Assembly: GCA_045613985.1 (NCBI GenBank) | Contig: JAZLCA010000018.1 | Coordinates: 1 to 34,826, forward strand | Direction: 5' to 3' | Source: SIG644 sp045613985 | Lineage (GTDB): Bacteria; Bacillota; Clostridia; Oscillospirales; CAG-272 | DNA length: 34,826 bases | Shown: positions 7,574-14,921 of the stretch, one piece after another | Position numbering within the stretch: position 1 is the first letter of the stretch | Layout of the letters: each line of letters begins with the position of its first letter | Program-made: the position numbers and the translations under genes | Notes under the pieces: model-generated | Databases searched by the model: none | What the model was told of the DNA's origin: nothing | What the model saw: only the letters and a program-made list of their open reading frames with translations

Positions 7574-8050
7574 ATGAAAAAAGGAATCGGTTATTATATG
7601 AGAAGCTATTTGAAGAACAATGCGCTGGTTTTGTTTTTCGAATTGGTTGTCATCGTGCTTTTGGCGCTGGTTTGCACCGTGCTTTTGGGCGGCCAGCCCG
7701 TATGGCTGGGACCGGCGATGGCACTCGTGGCTTACCTGTTGGCTGAAATGCGTTTTATGATGGCTTATGTGGCATCGAACGTGAATAAAGAGGCCAAGGA
7801 AGAAGAGAAGGAAACGGAGGAAGACGATGTCTTTGGCGAACAAGCCAGTGAGCCGGACGATGATCTTTCGTATGATGAATACACGCCTCCCGCTCCCATT
7901 TCCGAAACAACGATGGATCAAGAACGGATCCGTGCAGAATGGGACGACAAGCCCGTCGAGGTCCACCAACCACAGGCCATGTCGGATGCCAAAGACTTGG
8001 ACGATGACCTGGATCTGCCCGCCAAGAGCACCCTGGACTTGGGTGAATGA
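7574..8050 (+). CDS. Unrecognised small membrane protein with acidic cytoplasmic tail
   Basis: A 158-residue protein I do not recognise. Two hydrophobic segments (about residues 17-38 and 44-66) are followed by a highly acidic, low-complexity tail of about 90 residues (EEEKETEEDD, then DLDDDLDLPAKSTLDLGE). The N-terminus is basic, so an inside-inside topology with the tail in the cytoplasm is likely. AAGGAG lies 9 bp before the ATG, and the gene begins 18 bp after the PL8 stop, so the two are co-transcribed. A role such as scaffolding or tethering is speculation. Confidence 0.75.
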   Translation: MKKGIGYYMRSYLKNNALVLFFELVVIVLLALVCTVLLGGQPVWLGPAMALVAYLLAEMRFMMAYVASNVNKEAKEEEKETEEDDVFGEQASEPDDDLSYDEYTPPAPISETTMDQERIRAEWDDKPVEVHQPQAMSDAKDLDDDLDLPAKSTLDLGE

Positions 8051-8098
8051 TTTTGGATTTTCAAAAATAATATACTATATTTTTTAAAGGAGCGCAAC

Positions 8099-10810
8099 AT
8101 GAAACACAATCTTCTTAAGTTGGTGCTTTTGATCTGCTGCCTGACGCTGGTTTTCGGCCTTTGGAGCTGCGGCACCCCCTCCACTGACGAGCCCGGTGAC
8201 ACTCCCGGCACGGATGTCCCCGGTACAGATGAACCCGGCACAGATGAGCCCGGTACAGATGAGCCCGGTACGGACGAACCCGGTACCGATGAGCCTGCCC
8301 CGGCTGGTTTGCAGCTGTTCAACGAAGACGGTAGCTTCCGCTACACCGTTATTCGTCCCGACCGCAACGACGTCAACATTAACAAAGCCGCAGCACAGCT
8401 GCGTGTTTCTATTCAGGAAATTCTGAACACCCAAGTTAGTATTAGCGATGACTGGATCGACCGAGGTGTGACGGAGGAAGAGATTGCAGCCAAGTATGAG
8501 ATCCTCATCGGCCGCACCAACCGCCCCGAGAGCCAGCAGGTGATGGATTCTATCGGCGAGTATACATACAAGATCGTCGTCGTTGGCAATAAGATCGTAC
8601 TTGCGGGCGACAGCGAAAAGTCGCTCTTGATGGCGATTCAATGCTTTGTGGATACCTATTTGAAGGATACCACGCTTATTACGGATACTCTGGACTTTAC
8701 CGGAGAATTTGTGCCTCACCCCATCGACATCAAGCTGGAGGATAAGTCCAATGGCAAGTCCAATCCCCGCTTGGTACAGACCAAGTATCCCACCGAAGAT
8801 GTCGTTATTGCTGACATCATCGTGACTGAGGACGGCTACGCCGTCAGCAACAATGGTATCGGCGACAGCACCGCGGGCATTCAGAAGGCTCTGGATGACT
8901 GTGCCAGAAACGGTGGTGGTACCGTATATCTGCCTGCCGGTATGTATGCTATTTCGGGTAAGATCCAGATTCCTCCTTACGTAACGCTGCGCGGTGACTG
9001 GCAGGATCCCGATGCCGGTACCGAATACGGCACCATTATCTGCATTTACGGCGAAAGCTACGACGGTTACGCTCCCGGCAAGGAAGTCGTTGAGGGTACC
9101 TTTATGTTGGGCGGCTCCGGCGGTGTGGTCGGTCTGACCGTTTACTATCCCGAGCAGTCGTTGGATAACATCAGATATTATCCCTTCGCGTTCTATACCG
9201 ACGGTAACGGCAACAACTATATGCTCTCGACCGTCAAAAACGTTACCGTTCTCAACGGTTTCCGCGGCATCGGTGCTTGCTGTAATTCGAGCGGCGGCGC
9301 TCACGAGCAGCTGACGGTTGAAAACTTCAAGGGTACCTTCCTTTACACCGGCGCCGAGGTGTACAACCAGGCGGACGTCGGTACTTGGCAGGACGTTGTT
9401 ATCAGCAACAAGTATTGGAAGCAGGCTACCGGTGAGAAGATCCAGGCGGCTGATGCAGCCAAGCTGGACACGTATACCAAGGCAAATGCCGTTGGTCTGA
9501 AGCTGGGTGACTTGGAGTGGACCGAGTTTGAGTCTCTCAAGGTCAGCGATTGCAGCATCGGTATCGAGATCATGGTTGGTAAGAGAATTCAGTTCGCAGG
9601 TTCTCTTCTGGATATCGAAATTCTGAACTGCGGCAAGGGTATGCTGATCCATCAGCTCGACCGCCGTTGGGGTATGGTCATTGCCCGCAGTACCATTGAA
9701 AACGGTATCTACAACTACAGTTTCCAAAACAACGAGGGCCAGCAGCCCGGTATGGTTAAGCTGTGTGACGTTAAGGTCACGGGCGATCTCAAGGGCGAGA
9801 TTTCGGTAGATGACAGCCTCTTGGCTGCTTACGAGGCGGATTTCAAGAGAAGTTACGTCAAGCCCAATGCGATTCTTTATGTAGCGGATCTTGACAAAAC
9901 GGGTAACACCGACGTTTCGGATGCATTGCAGGCCAAGCTGAATGAGGCCGCAGCTACGGGCGGTGTCGTTTATCTGCCCGGCGGTTATTATCGTCTGGAT
10001 AAGCCCATCGACGTTCCCGCAGGCGTAGAGCTTCGCGGATCCTCCTCTGTGGCAACCAGAGAACAGGGCTGGAAGTGCAACGGTACGGTCATTCTGAGCT
10101 ATTATGGCGATGATGCTTCCTCCAGTCCCGACGATCGCGCACTCATCACCTTGGCAGGTGACTACGCAGGTTTGAACGGTATTCGTATCATCTATCCCGA
10201 AAACGGTCCTTACGATGAAAACCTCAATACCACCTTCGCTGTCCGCGGTCAGGGCAAGGGCGTATACATGGTCAACGCCATGATTTCCGCTTCTGCTTAC
10301 GGCGTTGACTTCAGAAACTGCGACGAGCACTTCATCAAGAAGGTCACCACCTGCTGCTATTATAACACCTTCCTTCTGGGCGGTAAGAACGGTATGCTCA
10401 ACGGCTGCCTGCAGAACGGAACGGTTCTGGCTCGTACCAGCGCAAATCACCTCCAGAACTGGATGGCGGAAAGTAATGTGTTTACTGACCTGTTCAATCC
10501 CATTACCCGCCCGAACACTCAGTACATCGTGCTGGAGGGAGCGGAAGGCCAGCAGGTCTACAACACCTTTGCTTACGGTGTTGCAAACATGATCGTATGC
10601 AACAACTCGACTGCACTGGTGGTCAACATTGGTTCGGATAACCTTGGCGACAGCAAGCCTCAAATCATCATGAACAGCGGTAAGCTGGTTACCATCAACT
10701 CGATGCGTTGGAACGGTAAGTCTTACGAGCATAACGGCGGTACGCTGGAAATGTACAACAGACTCACCATCAACAACAAGAAGGAAAAGACCTATAACGA
10801 AACCAAGTAA
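8099..10810 (+). CDS. Lipoprotein with two pectate-lyase-superfamily beta-helix domains
   Basis: A 903-residue exported lipoprotein. The signal peptide ends at WSCG with C24 as lipidated residue. A PGTDE repeat linker (residues 33-65) spans the wall. An alpha/beta domain follows (about 70-200) containing YEILIGRTNRPES, shared with the lipoprotein at 12339. Then two right-handed beta-helix modules of the Pectate_lyase_3 type start near residues 255 (GGGTVYLPAGMYAI) and 601 (GGVVYLPGGYYRLD), each with the strand-turn pattern continuing for some 200-300 residues. Such folds bind or cleave uronic-acid or other polysaccharides. AAAGGAG precedes the ATG. Co-transcription with the PL8 gene suggests capture or first cutting of its substrate at the surface. 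No catalytic residues can be named. Confidence 0.82.
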   Translation: MKHNLLKLVLLICCLTLVFGLWSCGTPSTDEPGDTPGTDVPGTDEPGTDEPGTDEPGTDEPGTDEPAPAGLQLFNEDGSFRYTVIRPDRNDVNINKAAAQLRVSIQEILNTQVSISDDWIDRGVTEEEIAAKYEILIGRTNRPESQQVMDSIGEYTYKIVVVGNKIVLAGDSEKSLLMAIQCFVDTYLKDTTLITDTLDFTGEFVPHPIDIKLEDKSNGKSNPRLVQTKYPTEDVVIADIIVTEDGYAVSNNGIGDSTAGIQKALDDCARNGGGTVYLPAGMYAISGKIQIPPYVTLRGDWQDPDAGTEYGTIICIYGESYDGYAPGKEVVEGTFMLGGSGGVVGLTVYYPEQSLDNIRYYPFAFYTDGNGNNYMLSTVKNVTVLNGFRGIGACCNSSGGAHEQLTVENFKGTFLYTGAEVYNQADVGTWQDVVISNKYWKQATGEKIQAADAAKLDTYTKANAVGLKLGDLEWTEFESLKVSDCSIGIEIMVGKRIQFAGSLLDIEILNCGKGMLIHQLDRRWGMVIARSTIENGIYNYSFQNNEGQQPGMVKLCDVKVTGDLKGEISVDDSLLAAYEADFKRSYVKPNAILYVADLDKTGNTDVSDALQAKLNEAAATGGVVYLPGGYYRLDKPIDVPAGVELRGSSSVATREQGWKCNGTVILSYYGDDASSSPDDRALITLAGDYAGLNGIRIIYPENGPYDENLNTTFAVRGQGKGVYMVNAMISASAYGVDFRNCDEHFIKKVTTCCYYNTFLLGGKNGMLNGCLQNGTVLARTSANHLQNWMAESNVFTDLFNPITRPNTQYIVLEGAEGQQVYNTFAYGVANMIVCNNSTALVVNIGSDNLGDSKPQIIMNSGKLVTINSMRWNGKSYEHNGGTLEMYNRLTINNKKEKTYNETK
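8206..8300 (+). repeat. 15-bp tandem repeats coding the PGTDE linker
   Basis: About six copies of a 15-bp unit encode GTD(V/E)P repeats just after the lipobox. Copies vary only at third positions (for example gagcccgg versus gaacccgg). The stretch is an extended, acidic, proline-rich spacer that lifts the domains from the membrane. Confidence 0.9.
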
Positions 10811-10821
10811 TGATACATAAC

Positions 10822-10857
10822 AGATCCCGCGGGGGCCATGTGGCCCTCGCGGGATCT
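10822..10857 (+). terminator. Terminator of the glycan cluster
   Basis: AGATCCCGCG and CGCGGGATCT form the outer stem, with GGCC pairing in the inner part. It is a strong GC-rich hairpin followed by TTTC. Confidence 0.85.
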
Positions 10858-10907
10858 TTCGCAGTGCGGAGAAGTGACACGAAATCCGGCATTTCCCGTG
10901 AAGTCTA

Positions 10908-10936
10908 TTGACATTTTTTTCTCTGTATGCTATAAT
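10908..10936 (+). promoter_or_regulatory. Sigma-A promoter of the corrinoid uptake operon
   Basis: TTGACA (10908-10913), 17-bp spacer, TATAAT (10931-10936), extended TGC. It places the riboswitch-like element within the transcript leader. Confidence 0.85.
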
Positions 10937-10959
10937 GGTGCCACACAAAAGAATAACAC

Positions 10960-11165
10960 GGATCGTCCTGCTTCATTGCAGGAAATCGGGCCTGCCGCGC
11001 GACGGCAACGCTCGGGGATAAGGAAACGCGGTGAAAATCCGCGGCAACAGCCATTGCCGTGATGGAGACCACTCCTCAGTCGGAATGCTTATCGGTCTGT
11101 GCCTGACAAAAAACTCTTGGGCAAATGGGGAGATCGTCGGAGCAAAAACGGATACGGCAGGGTAT
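10960..11165 (+). promoter_or_regulatory. Cobalamin riboswitch-like leader
   Basis: The core contains AAGGAAACGCGGTGAAAATC, matching the GGTG-AAA-TCC centre of cobalamin riboswitches. CCATTGCCGTGA follows at the position of the usual CCGCaACTGT block, then CAGTCGGAATGCTTATCGG at the position of the conserved B12 box (AGYCxGgAxACC-type). The match is recognisable but divergent, especially in the B12 box. An intrinsic terminator at 11185-11211 follows, and the downstream genes are a DUF4430 lipoprotein and an ECF S component, both associated with corrinoids. Binding of a cobalamin would be expected to cause premature termination. Boundaries are approximate. Confidence 0.78.
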
Positions 11166-11184
11166 CCTTTTTGGTCATGATCAT

Positions 11185-11211
11185 GCACCCCAGGAAGGGT
11201 GCTTTTGTTTT
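11185..11211 (+). terminator. Intrinsic terminator serving as riboswitch expression platform
   Basis: GCACCC (11185-11190), loop CAGGAA, GGGTGC (11197-11202) and TTTTGTTTT. It lies between the aptamer-like region and the first gene of the operon, as expected for transcriptional control. Confidence 0.85.
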
Positions 11212-11251
11212 ATCCTTTTTGTGACTTCAAACACGAAAGGAAGAAAAAATC

Positions 11252-11680
11252 ATGAAAAATCAAATTAAATCGGTCATTGCGTTGTTGCTTTGCTTTTTGA
11301 GCATCTTTTGCCTCGTCTGTTGTGCTGACAAGGTCGATGCCGCGGGCGTTTGGGAGGATGCTACTTATCTGAACGATAAGGAATTCGGCAAGGGAAGTAA
11401 GACCATCGAGGTTGAGATCAAGGTGGAAGATCAATCCGTCACGTTTACGGTCCATACCGATAAAGAAACGCTGGGCGATGCTCTCTTGGAATACGGCATC
11501 ATCGAGGGCGAAGCAGGTCCGTATGGATTGTACGTCAAGAAGGCAAACGGCATGCTGGCCGATTATGACGTCAATCAGCGCTACTGGGCGTTCAGTAAAA
11601 ACGGCGTTGATTTGTTGACAGGCGTGGATATGGAGTCGATCGCGGGCGGCGAGCATTATGAGATCACCTACGCAAAATAA
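11252..11680 (+). CDS. DUF4430 (transcobalamin-like) lipoprotein, predicted corrinoid-binding
   Basis: A 142-residue exported lipoprotein. The signal peptide ends at CLVCC (C24 likely lipidated). The rest is one DUF4430 domain, the fold related to the C-terminal domain of intrinsic factor and transcobalamin. Typical features are TLGDALLEYGIIEGE, GPYGLYVKKANG, QRYWAFSKNG and GGEHYEITYAK. With the riboswitch upstream and the ECF S component overlapping downstream, it is predicted to catch cobamides or cobinamide at the surface and pass them to the transporter. AAAGGAAG lies before the ATG. Family assignment is firm; the ligand is inferred from context. Confidence 0.85.
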   Translation: MKNQIKSVIALLLCFLSIFCLVCCADKVDAAGVWEDATYLNDKEFGKGSKTIEVEIKVEDQSVTFTVHTDKETLGDALLEYGIIEGEAGPYGLYVKKANGMLADYDVNQRYWAFSKNGVDLLTGVDMESIAGGEHYEITYAK

Positions 11681-12227
11681 ATCCGATCAACCCACATCCG
11701 CTCGCCGTCGCTCATCCAAGCGTCTGTTTGAAATGGTTCTGTTTTCAATGCTGGGCGCTTTGATGTTTTGTTCTGATATCATCATGGAAGCGCTGCCCAA
11801 CATTCATTTGCTGGGTATGCTGATCGTGGTATACACCATTGTTTTTCGCCGGAAGGCTCTGATCCCGATGTATGTCTACGTATTCCTCATGGGTGCCTTT
11901 GCGGGATTTGCCTCATGGTGGGTCCCCTACCTGTATATTTGGACAATCCTTTGGGGCGTTGTCATGCTGTTGCCTAAGCGTATGCCGCGGTGGTTGGCCT
12001 ATCCTGTCTATACGGCAGTGTGCGCCTTACACGGTCTGTTTTTTGGCGTGCTGTATGCACCGTTTCATGCCCTTATCTCCGGCACCGGATGGGCAGGGAT
12101 GATTGCGTGGATTGTTTCCGGCATCAGCTTTGACGTGCTGCATTTTATCGGCAATCTGGCAGCCGGACTGTTCATCGTCCCGGCATCCGAATTGCTCATG
12201 CGGCTGAAACGGAAATATTTAAGATGA
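11658..12227 (+). CDS. ECF transporter S component, predicted corrinoid-specific
   Basis: A 189-residue membrane protein with about six hydrophobic helices. It is the substrate-capture subunit type of energy-coupling-factor vitamin importers. The basic N-terminus (SARRRSSKR) and the compact helical layout fit the family. It overlaps the DUF4430 gene by 23 bp, so the two are translationally coupled. The shared energising module (EcfA, EcfA', EcfT) is not in the window, as in group II ECF systems, where it is encoded elsewhere. The riboswitch and DUF4430 partner argue for B12 or a precursor as substrate. The start at 11658 lacks a strong ribosome binding site, consistent with coupling. Confidence 0.8.
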   Translation: MRSPTQNKSDQPTSARRRSSKRLFEMVLFSMLGALMFCSDIIMEALPNIHLLGMLIVVYTIVFRRKALIPMYVYVFLMGAFAGFASWWVPYLYIWTILWGVVMLLPKRMPRWLAYPVYTAVCALHGLFFGVLYAPFHALISGTGWAGMIAWIVSGISFDVLHFIGNLAAGLFIVPASELLMRLKRKYLR

Positions 12228-12230
12228 TTC

Positions 12231-12269
12231 AAAAAATCCGGGAGTTCCTGCCAAACTCTCGGATTTTTC
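12231..12269 (+). terminator. Terminator of the corrinoid uptake operon
   Basis: AAAAATCCGGGAGTT pairs with AACTCTCGGATTTTT around CCTGCCA, and T residues follow. Confidence 0.85.
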
Positions 12270-12282
12270 TTTTTGGTTTCTA

Positions 12283-12311
12283 TTGCTTTTTTGGTCAAAA
12301 TCCGTTATAAT
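12283..12311 (+). promoter_or_regulatory. Promoter of the GxGYxYP lipoprotein gene
   Basis: TTGCTT (12283-12288), 17-bp spacer, TATAAT (12306-12311), about 28 bp ahead of the start codon. Confidence 0.7.
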
Positions 12312-12338
12312 GTTAGTATCAAGTAAACGGAGGTTAAT

Positions 12339-14720
12339 ATGAAACGCTTTACTAAATTATTGGCATTGCTTTTGGCGCTGTTGTTTGTCCTTTCCTGCGG
12401 CGTAGCTTGCCAACAACCGAGTACCGACTCCCCCGGCGATGATACTCCTGGCGATGATACTCCCGGCAAGGATGAGGACAACAAGCAGGAGCCGGCTCCT
12501 GTTGTGATGGTCGATATCGTTAAGGACGGTAAGACTAATTTTACCGTTGTCCGCAGCGAGAAATCCATGCCTAAGGGAAGTGATACCCTGACCGCGATAC
12601 GTATTCGCTTGGCCATTGAGGCGGCAACTTCGTGTAAAATTGACATCTCGGACGACTGGGAGAAGGACGAAGAGAGCAACAACTATGAAATTCTCGTCGG
12701 CCGTACCAACCGCCCCGAAACGGCTCTTTTGCCGGAACACTTGGAAAAGGATGAATTTGTCATTCTGTTTACCGGCAAAAAGATTCTGATCGATGCAGGA
12801 TCCGACTATGCATTTGAGCAGGCTGCTCTGTATTTCATGGTTACATACCTTGGCTATGACGAAGCAACCGACTCTTATTCCAAGACGGACCTTGCAATCC
12901 CTGAAAATTTGGACTATAAGTCGACGCTGGAGTACCCTCCCGTGGTATACCTGATCAGCGGAAGCCTGAAATCGCACGGTGGCACCGGCACGGGAACTCA
13001 GGTCGAAAACGACGTCGTTCGCCTGATCACCAGCTTGCAGGGCCGTCTGAACAAAAACGCAGAAGAGAACAAGCTGTACGTTTATTGGAACTCCGACTCT
13101 CAGGACACCTTCTGGCTGGATTATATTTCCGGCGAGGATAAAATGCTGGGCGGATGCGTCCGCGAAAATATTTCGAAGTGGTCGGAATTCTGGGAGGTCT
13201 TTGGCTCTTACATTCAAGAGGCGGGCCTTGTTGTGTGGGATCCCAACGTTCCTTCGACGGCCAACGTAGCCGCTACCGTTTGCAGTGTTGACGGCTATCT
13301 GCCTGTGTGCTACAGCAAATCTAAAGGAAGCTTGTATCAGTGGCTCCTGGATCATGACGTTCCCGTTAAGCTGGACCTGACGGATATGTTTACGGGTAAG
13401 GGTAACATCCCCGGCACGACGATCCCCTCCACCGGATCCATCAAGTGTGACCCGTATATCTGGGCGCTGGAAAACTACATGGATCGATGCAATCCTGCCA
13501 TGATCGCCTACGTGCTGGACGGTGCTTCCTGCATCCCCGGCAATTACGTTTATGAGAAGGGCGGCGCCCCCGGTGCGAACGATAACCAACTGTACAGCCA
13601 CGATTATTACATCTATAACGAGTGTTTCTTTATTGACCTCACTTGCGTGACCGAAGAGGCGCCTTGCGATGACCCCGATCAGTCGTTGGGTACCGATGCT
13701 GCAACGTTGGAGCTGATCTTGAGCACCATGCACGACCGAAATAACGGTAAAATGATCAAGTTCATGGGCTTCCCCCCCTGGTACATGAAGTATACGACTC
13801 ATAATGGTATGGGTACCATTCTTAAGCCGACGGAGCTTGAGTGGGAATTTGTTGAGTTTATTTCGAAGTACAACTGTGTCAAGGAGGCCGACGCGGCTCA
13901 TCCTGCGTGGATGACCAACGCATCCGTTTACTGCCAGTACGAGACGGATATGGAATACAACAACACCGAGTCGGATGCCGGTGAGATCTATAACAAGAAG
14001 GTTCGTTATTTCACCATCTATATGGGTGACTACGACTCCTCGGCATGGCTCAAGCAGCACATTCCCGGCTACTTCCGCGATCCTGCCCGCGGTGACGAAT
14101 ATCCTCTGATGTGGGGCTTCAACCCCAACCTTGCAGACCGCGTTCCCATGATCTTCGACTACGTCTACGAAAATCTGGGCATTGACTACATTGTCACGGG
14201 CGACAGCGGTGCGGGTTACGTCATTCCTTCGGCACTTCCCGAGCTTGACACCTGGGTGGAATTCAATATGCCCTACATGGAAAAGTTTGACTTGGATATC
14301 GTTGGCTTTATCATCAACGCATACAACAAGATGACTCCCGAGATCTACGAGGCGTATGCCGAGATTGCTCCCGTGGGCTCCTTCCACAACGACAGCTCGC
14401 AAAAGCTGACCGTCCTCAACGGCGAGACGGTATATATGCACCTGATGAATGGTATCGAGCCCGTCAATCCCGACGTTAAGGATGAGACCGGCAGATCCAC
14501 CTTCGATAAGATGTATGAGTACATAACCAAGACCGGCAACAACTTCTCGGCCTACCGTACGGTCGTTAAGAGCCCGAGTGACGTTATCAACTGCATCGAG
14601 GGCTTCATTGAGTATGCCAACGCCAAGGACGACGGTTACACCTATATGTACGTCGATCCCTATACGCTGTTCGACCTGGTTCTCCAGTCCGGACAGGGTA
14701 CGCAGATTTGGAGTAACTAA
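12339..14720 (+). CDS. GxGYxYP-family lipoprotein, putative glycoside hydrolase
   Basis: A 793-residue exported lipoprotein. The signal peptide ends at VLSCG (C20), followed by a short acidic proline linker (STDSPGDDTPGDDTPGKDED). Residues about 60-190 form the same domain as in the protein at 8099, with YEILVGRTNRPET. The rest matches the GxGYxYP family: a QGRLNKN segment, WEVFGSYIQEAGLVVWDP, WGFNPNLADRVPMIFDYVYE and the name motif as SGAGYVIP near residue 625. This family is annotated as putative glycoside hydrolases in gut bacteria, with little direct biochemistry that I know of. It has its own promoter and terminator. GGAGG precedes the ATG. Substrate unknown. Confidence 0.82.
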   Translation: MKRFTKLLALLLALLFVLSCGVACQQPSTDSPGDDTPGDDTPGKDEDNKQEPAPVVMVDIVKDGKTNFTVVRSEKSMPKGSDTLTAIRIRLAIEAATSCKIDISDDWEKDEESNNYEILVGRTNRPETALLPEHLEKDEFVILFTGKKILIDAGSDYAFEQAALYFMVTYLGYDEATDSYSKTDLAIPENLDYKSTLEYPPVVYLISGSLKSHGGTGTGTQVENDVVRLITSLQGRLNKNAEENKLYVYWNSDSQDTFWLDYISGEDKMLGGCVRENISKWSEFWEVFGSYIQEAGLVVWDPNVPSTANVAATVCSVDGYLPVCYSKSKGSLYQWLLDHDVPVKLDLTDMFTGKGNIPGTTIPSTGSIKCDPYIWALENYMDRCNPAMIAYVLDGASCIPGNYVYEKGGAPGANDNQLYSHDYYIYNECFFIDLTCVTEEAPCDDPDQSLGTDAATLELILSTMHDRNNGKMIKFMGFPPWYMKYTTHNGMGTILKPTELEWEFVEFISKYNCVKEADAAHPAWMTNASVYCQYETDMEYNNTESDAGEIYNKKVRYFTIYMGDYDSSAWLKQHIPGYFRDPARGDEYPLMWGFNPNLADRVPMIFDYVYENLGIDYIVTGDSGAGYVIPSALPELDTWVEFNMPYMEKFDLDIVGFIINAYNKMTPEIYEAYAEIAPVGSFHNDSSQKLTVLNGETVYMHLMNGIEPVNPDVKDETGRSTFDKMYEYITKTGNNFSAYRTVVKSPSDVINCIEGFIEYANAKDDGYTYMYVDPYTLFDLVLQSGQGTQIWSN

Positions 14721-14733
14721 TCTGTCTTTTTTG

Positions 14734-14765
14734 AAGGGGAGTTGCAATGCAACTCCCCTTTTTAT
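14734..14765 (+). terminator. Terminator after the GxGYxYP gene
   Basis: GGGGAGTTGCA pairs with TGCAACTCCCC almost without a loop and is followed by TTTTT. Confidence 0.9.
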
Positions 14766-14807
14766 GTCGTTTTTTGAAAGTTTGTGTATCATTTCTTGCA
14801 AAAACTA

Positions 14808-14836
14808 TTGACAAAATACGCATCTAGGTATATAAT
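14808..14836 (+). promoter_or_regulatory. Sigma-A promoter of gdhA
   Basis: TTGACA (14808-14813), exact 17-bp spacer, TATAAT (14831-14836). It predicts a leader of about 80 nt. Confidence 0.85.
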
Positions 14837-14849
14837 ACCAACATAAGAT

Positions 14850-14893
14850 AATGGGTAGTGTTTCGATAGCGAATGTGCCGACCGAAGCCCATT
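14850..14893 (+). promoter_or_regulatory. Compact structured leader upstream of gdhA
   Basis: AATGGG (14850-14855) pairs with CCCATT (14888-14893), closing a domain that holds an inner hairpin TTCG-ATAG-CGAA (14862-14873) and an unpaired GTGCCGACCGAAG-like stretch. It sits between transcription start and ribosome binding site. It does not match the glutamine, PreQ1, fluoride, ZTP or guanidine riboswitch consensus as I remember them. It may be a regulatory element or simply a stabilising stem. Confidence 0.4.
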
Positions 14894-14921
14894 TTAATTG
14901 ATGATTACGGAGGAATTTATT

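Noticed and set aside
8206..8300. Short tandem repeats as a CRISPR array
   Set aside because: Units of 15 bp without spacers, in frame and coding for a PGTDE linker.
8084..10948. 954-residue minus-strand frame
   Set aside because: Antisense shadow of the beta-helix lipoprotein, caused by codon bias; it has no ribosome site or recognisable domain and runs through a terminator and an opposite promoter.
12357..14801. 814-residue minus-strand frame
   Set aside because: Antisense shadow of the GxGYxYP lipoprotein gene with no domain or start signal.
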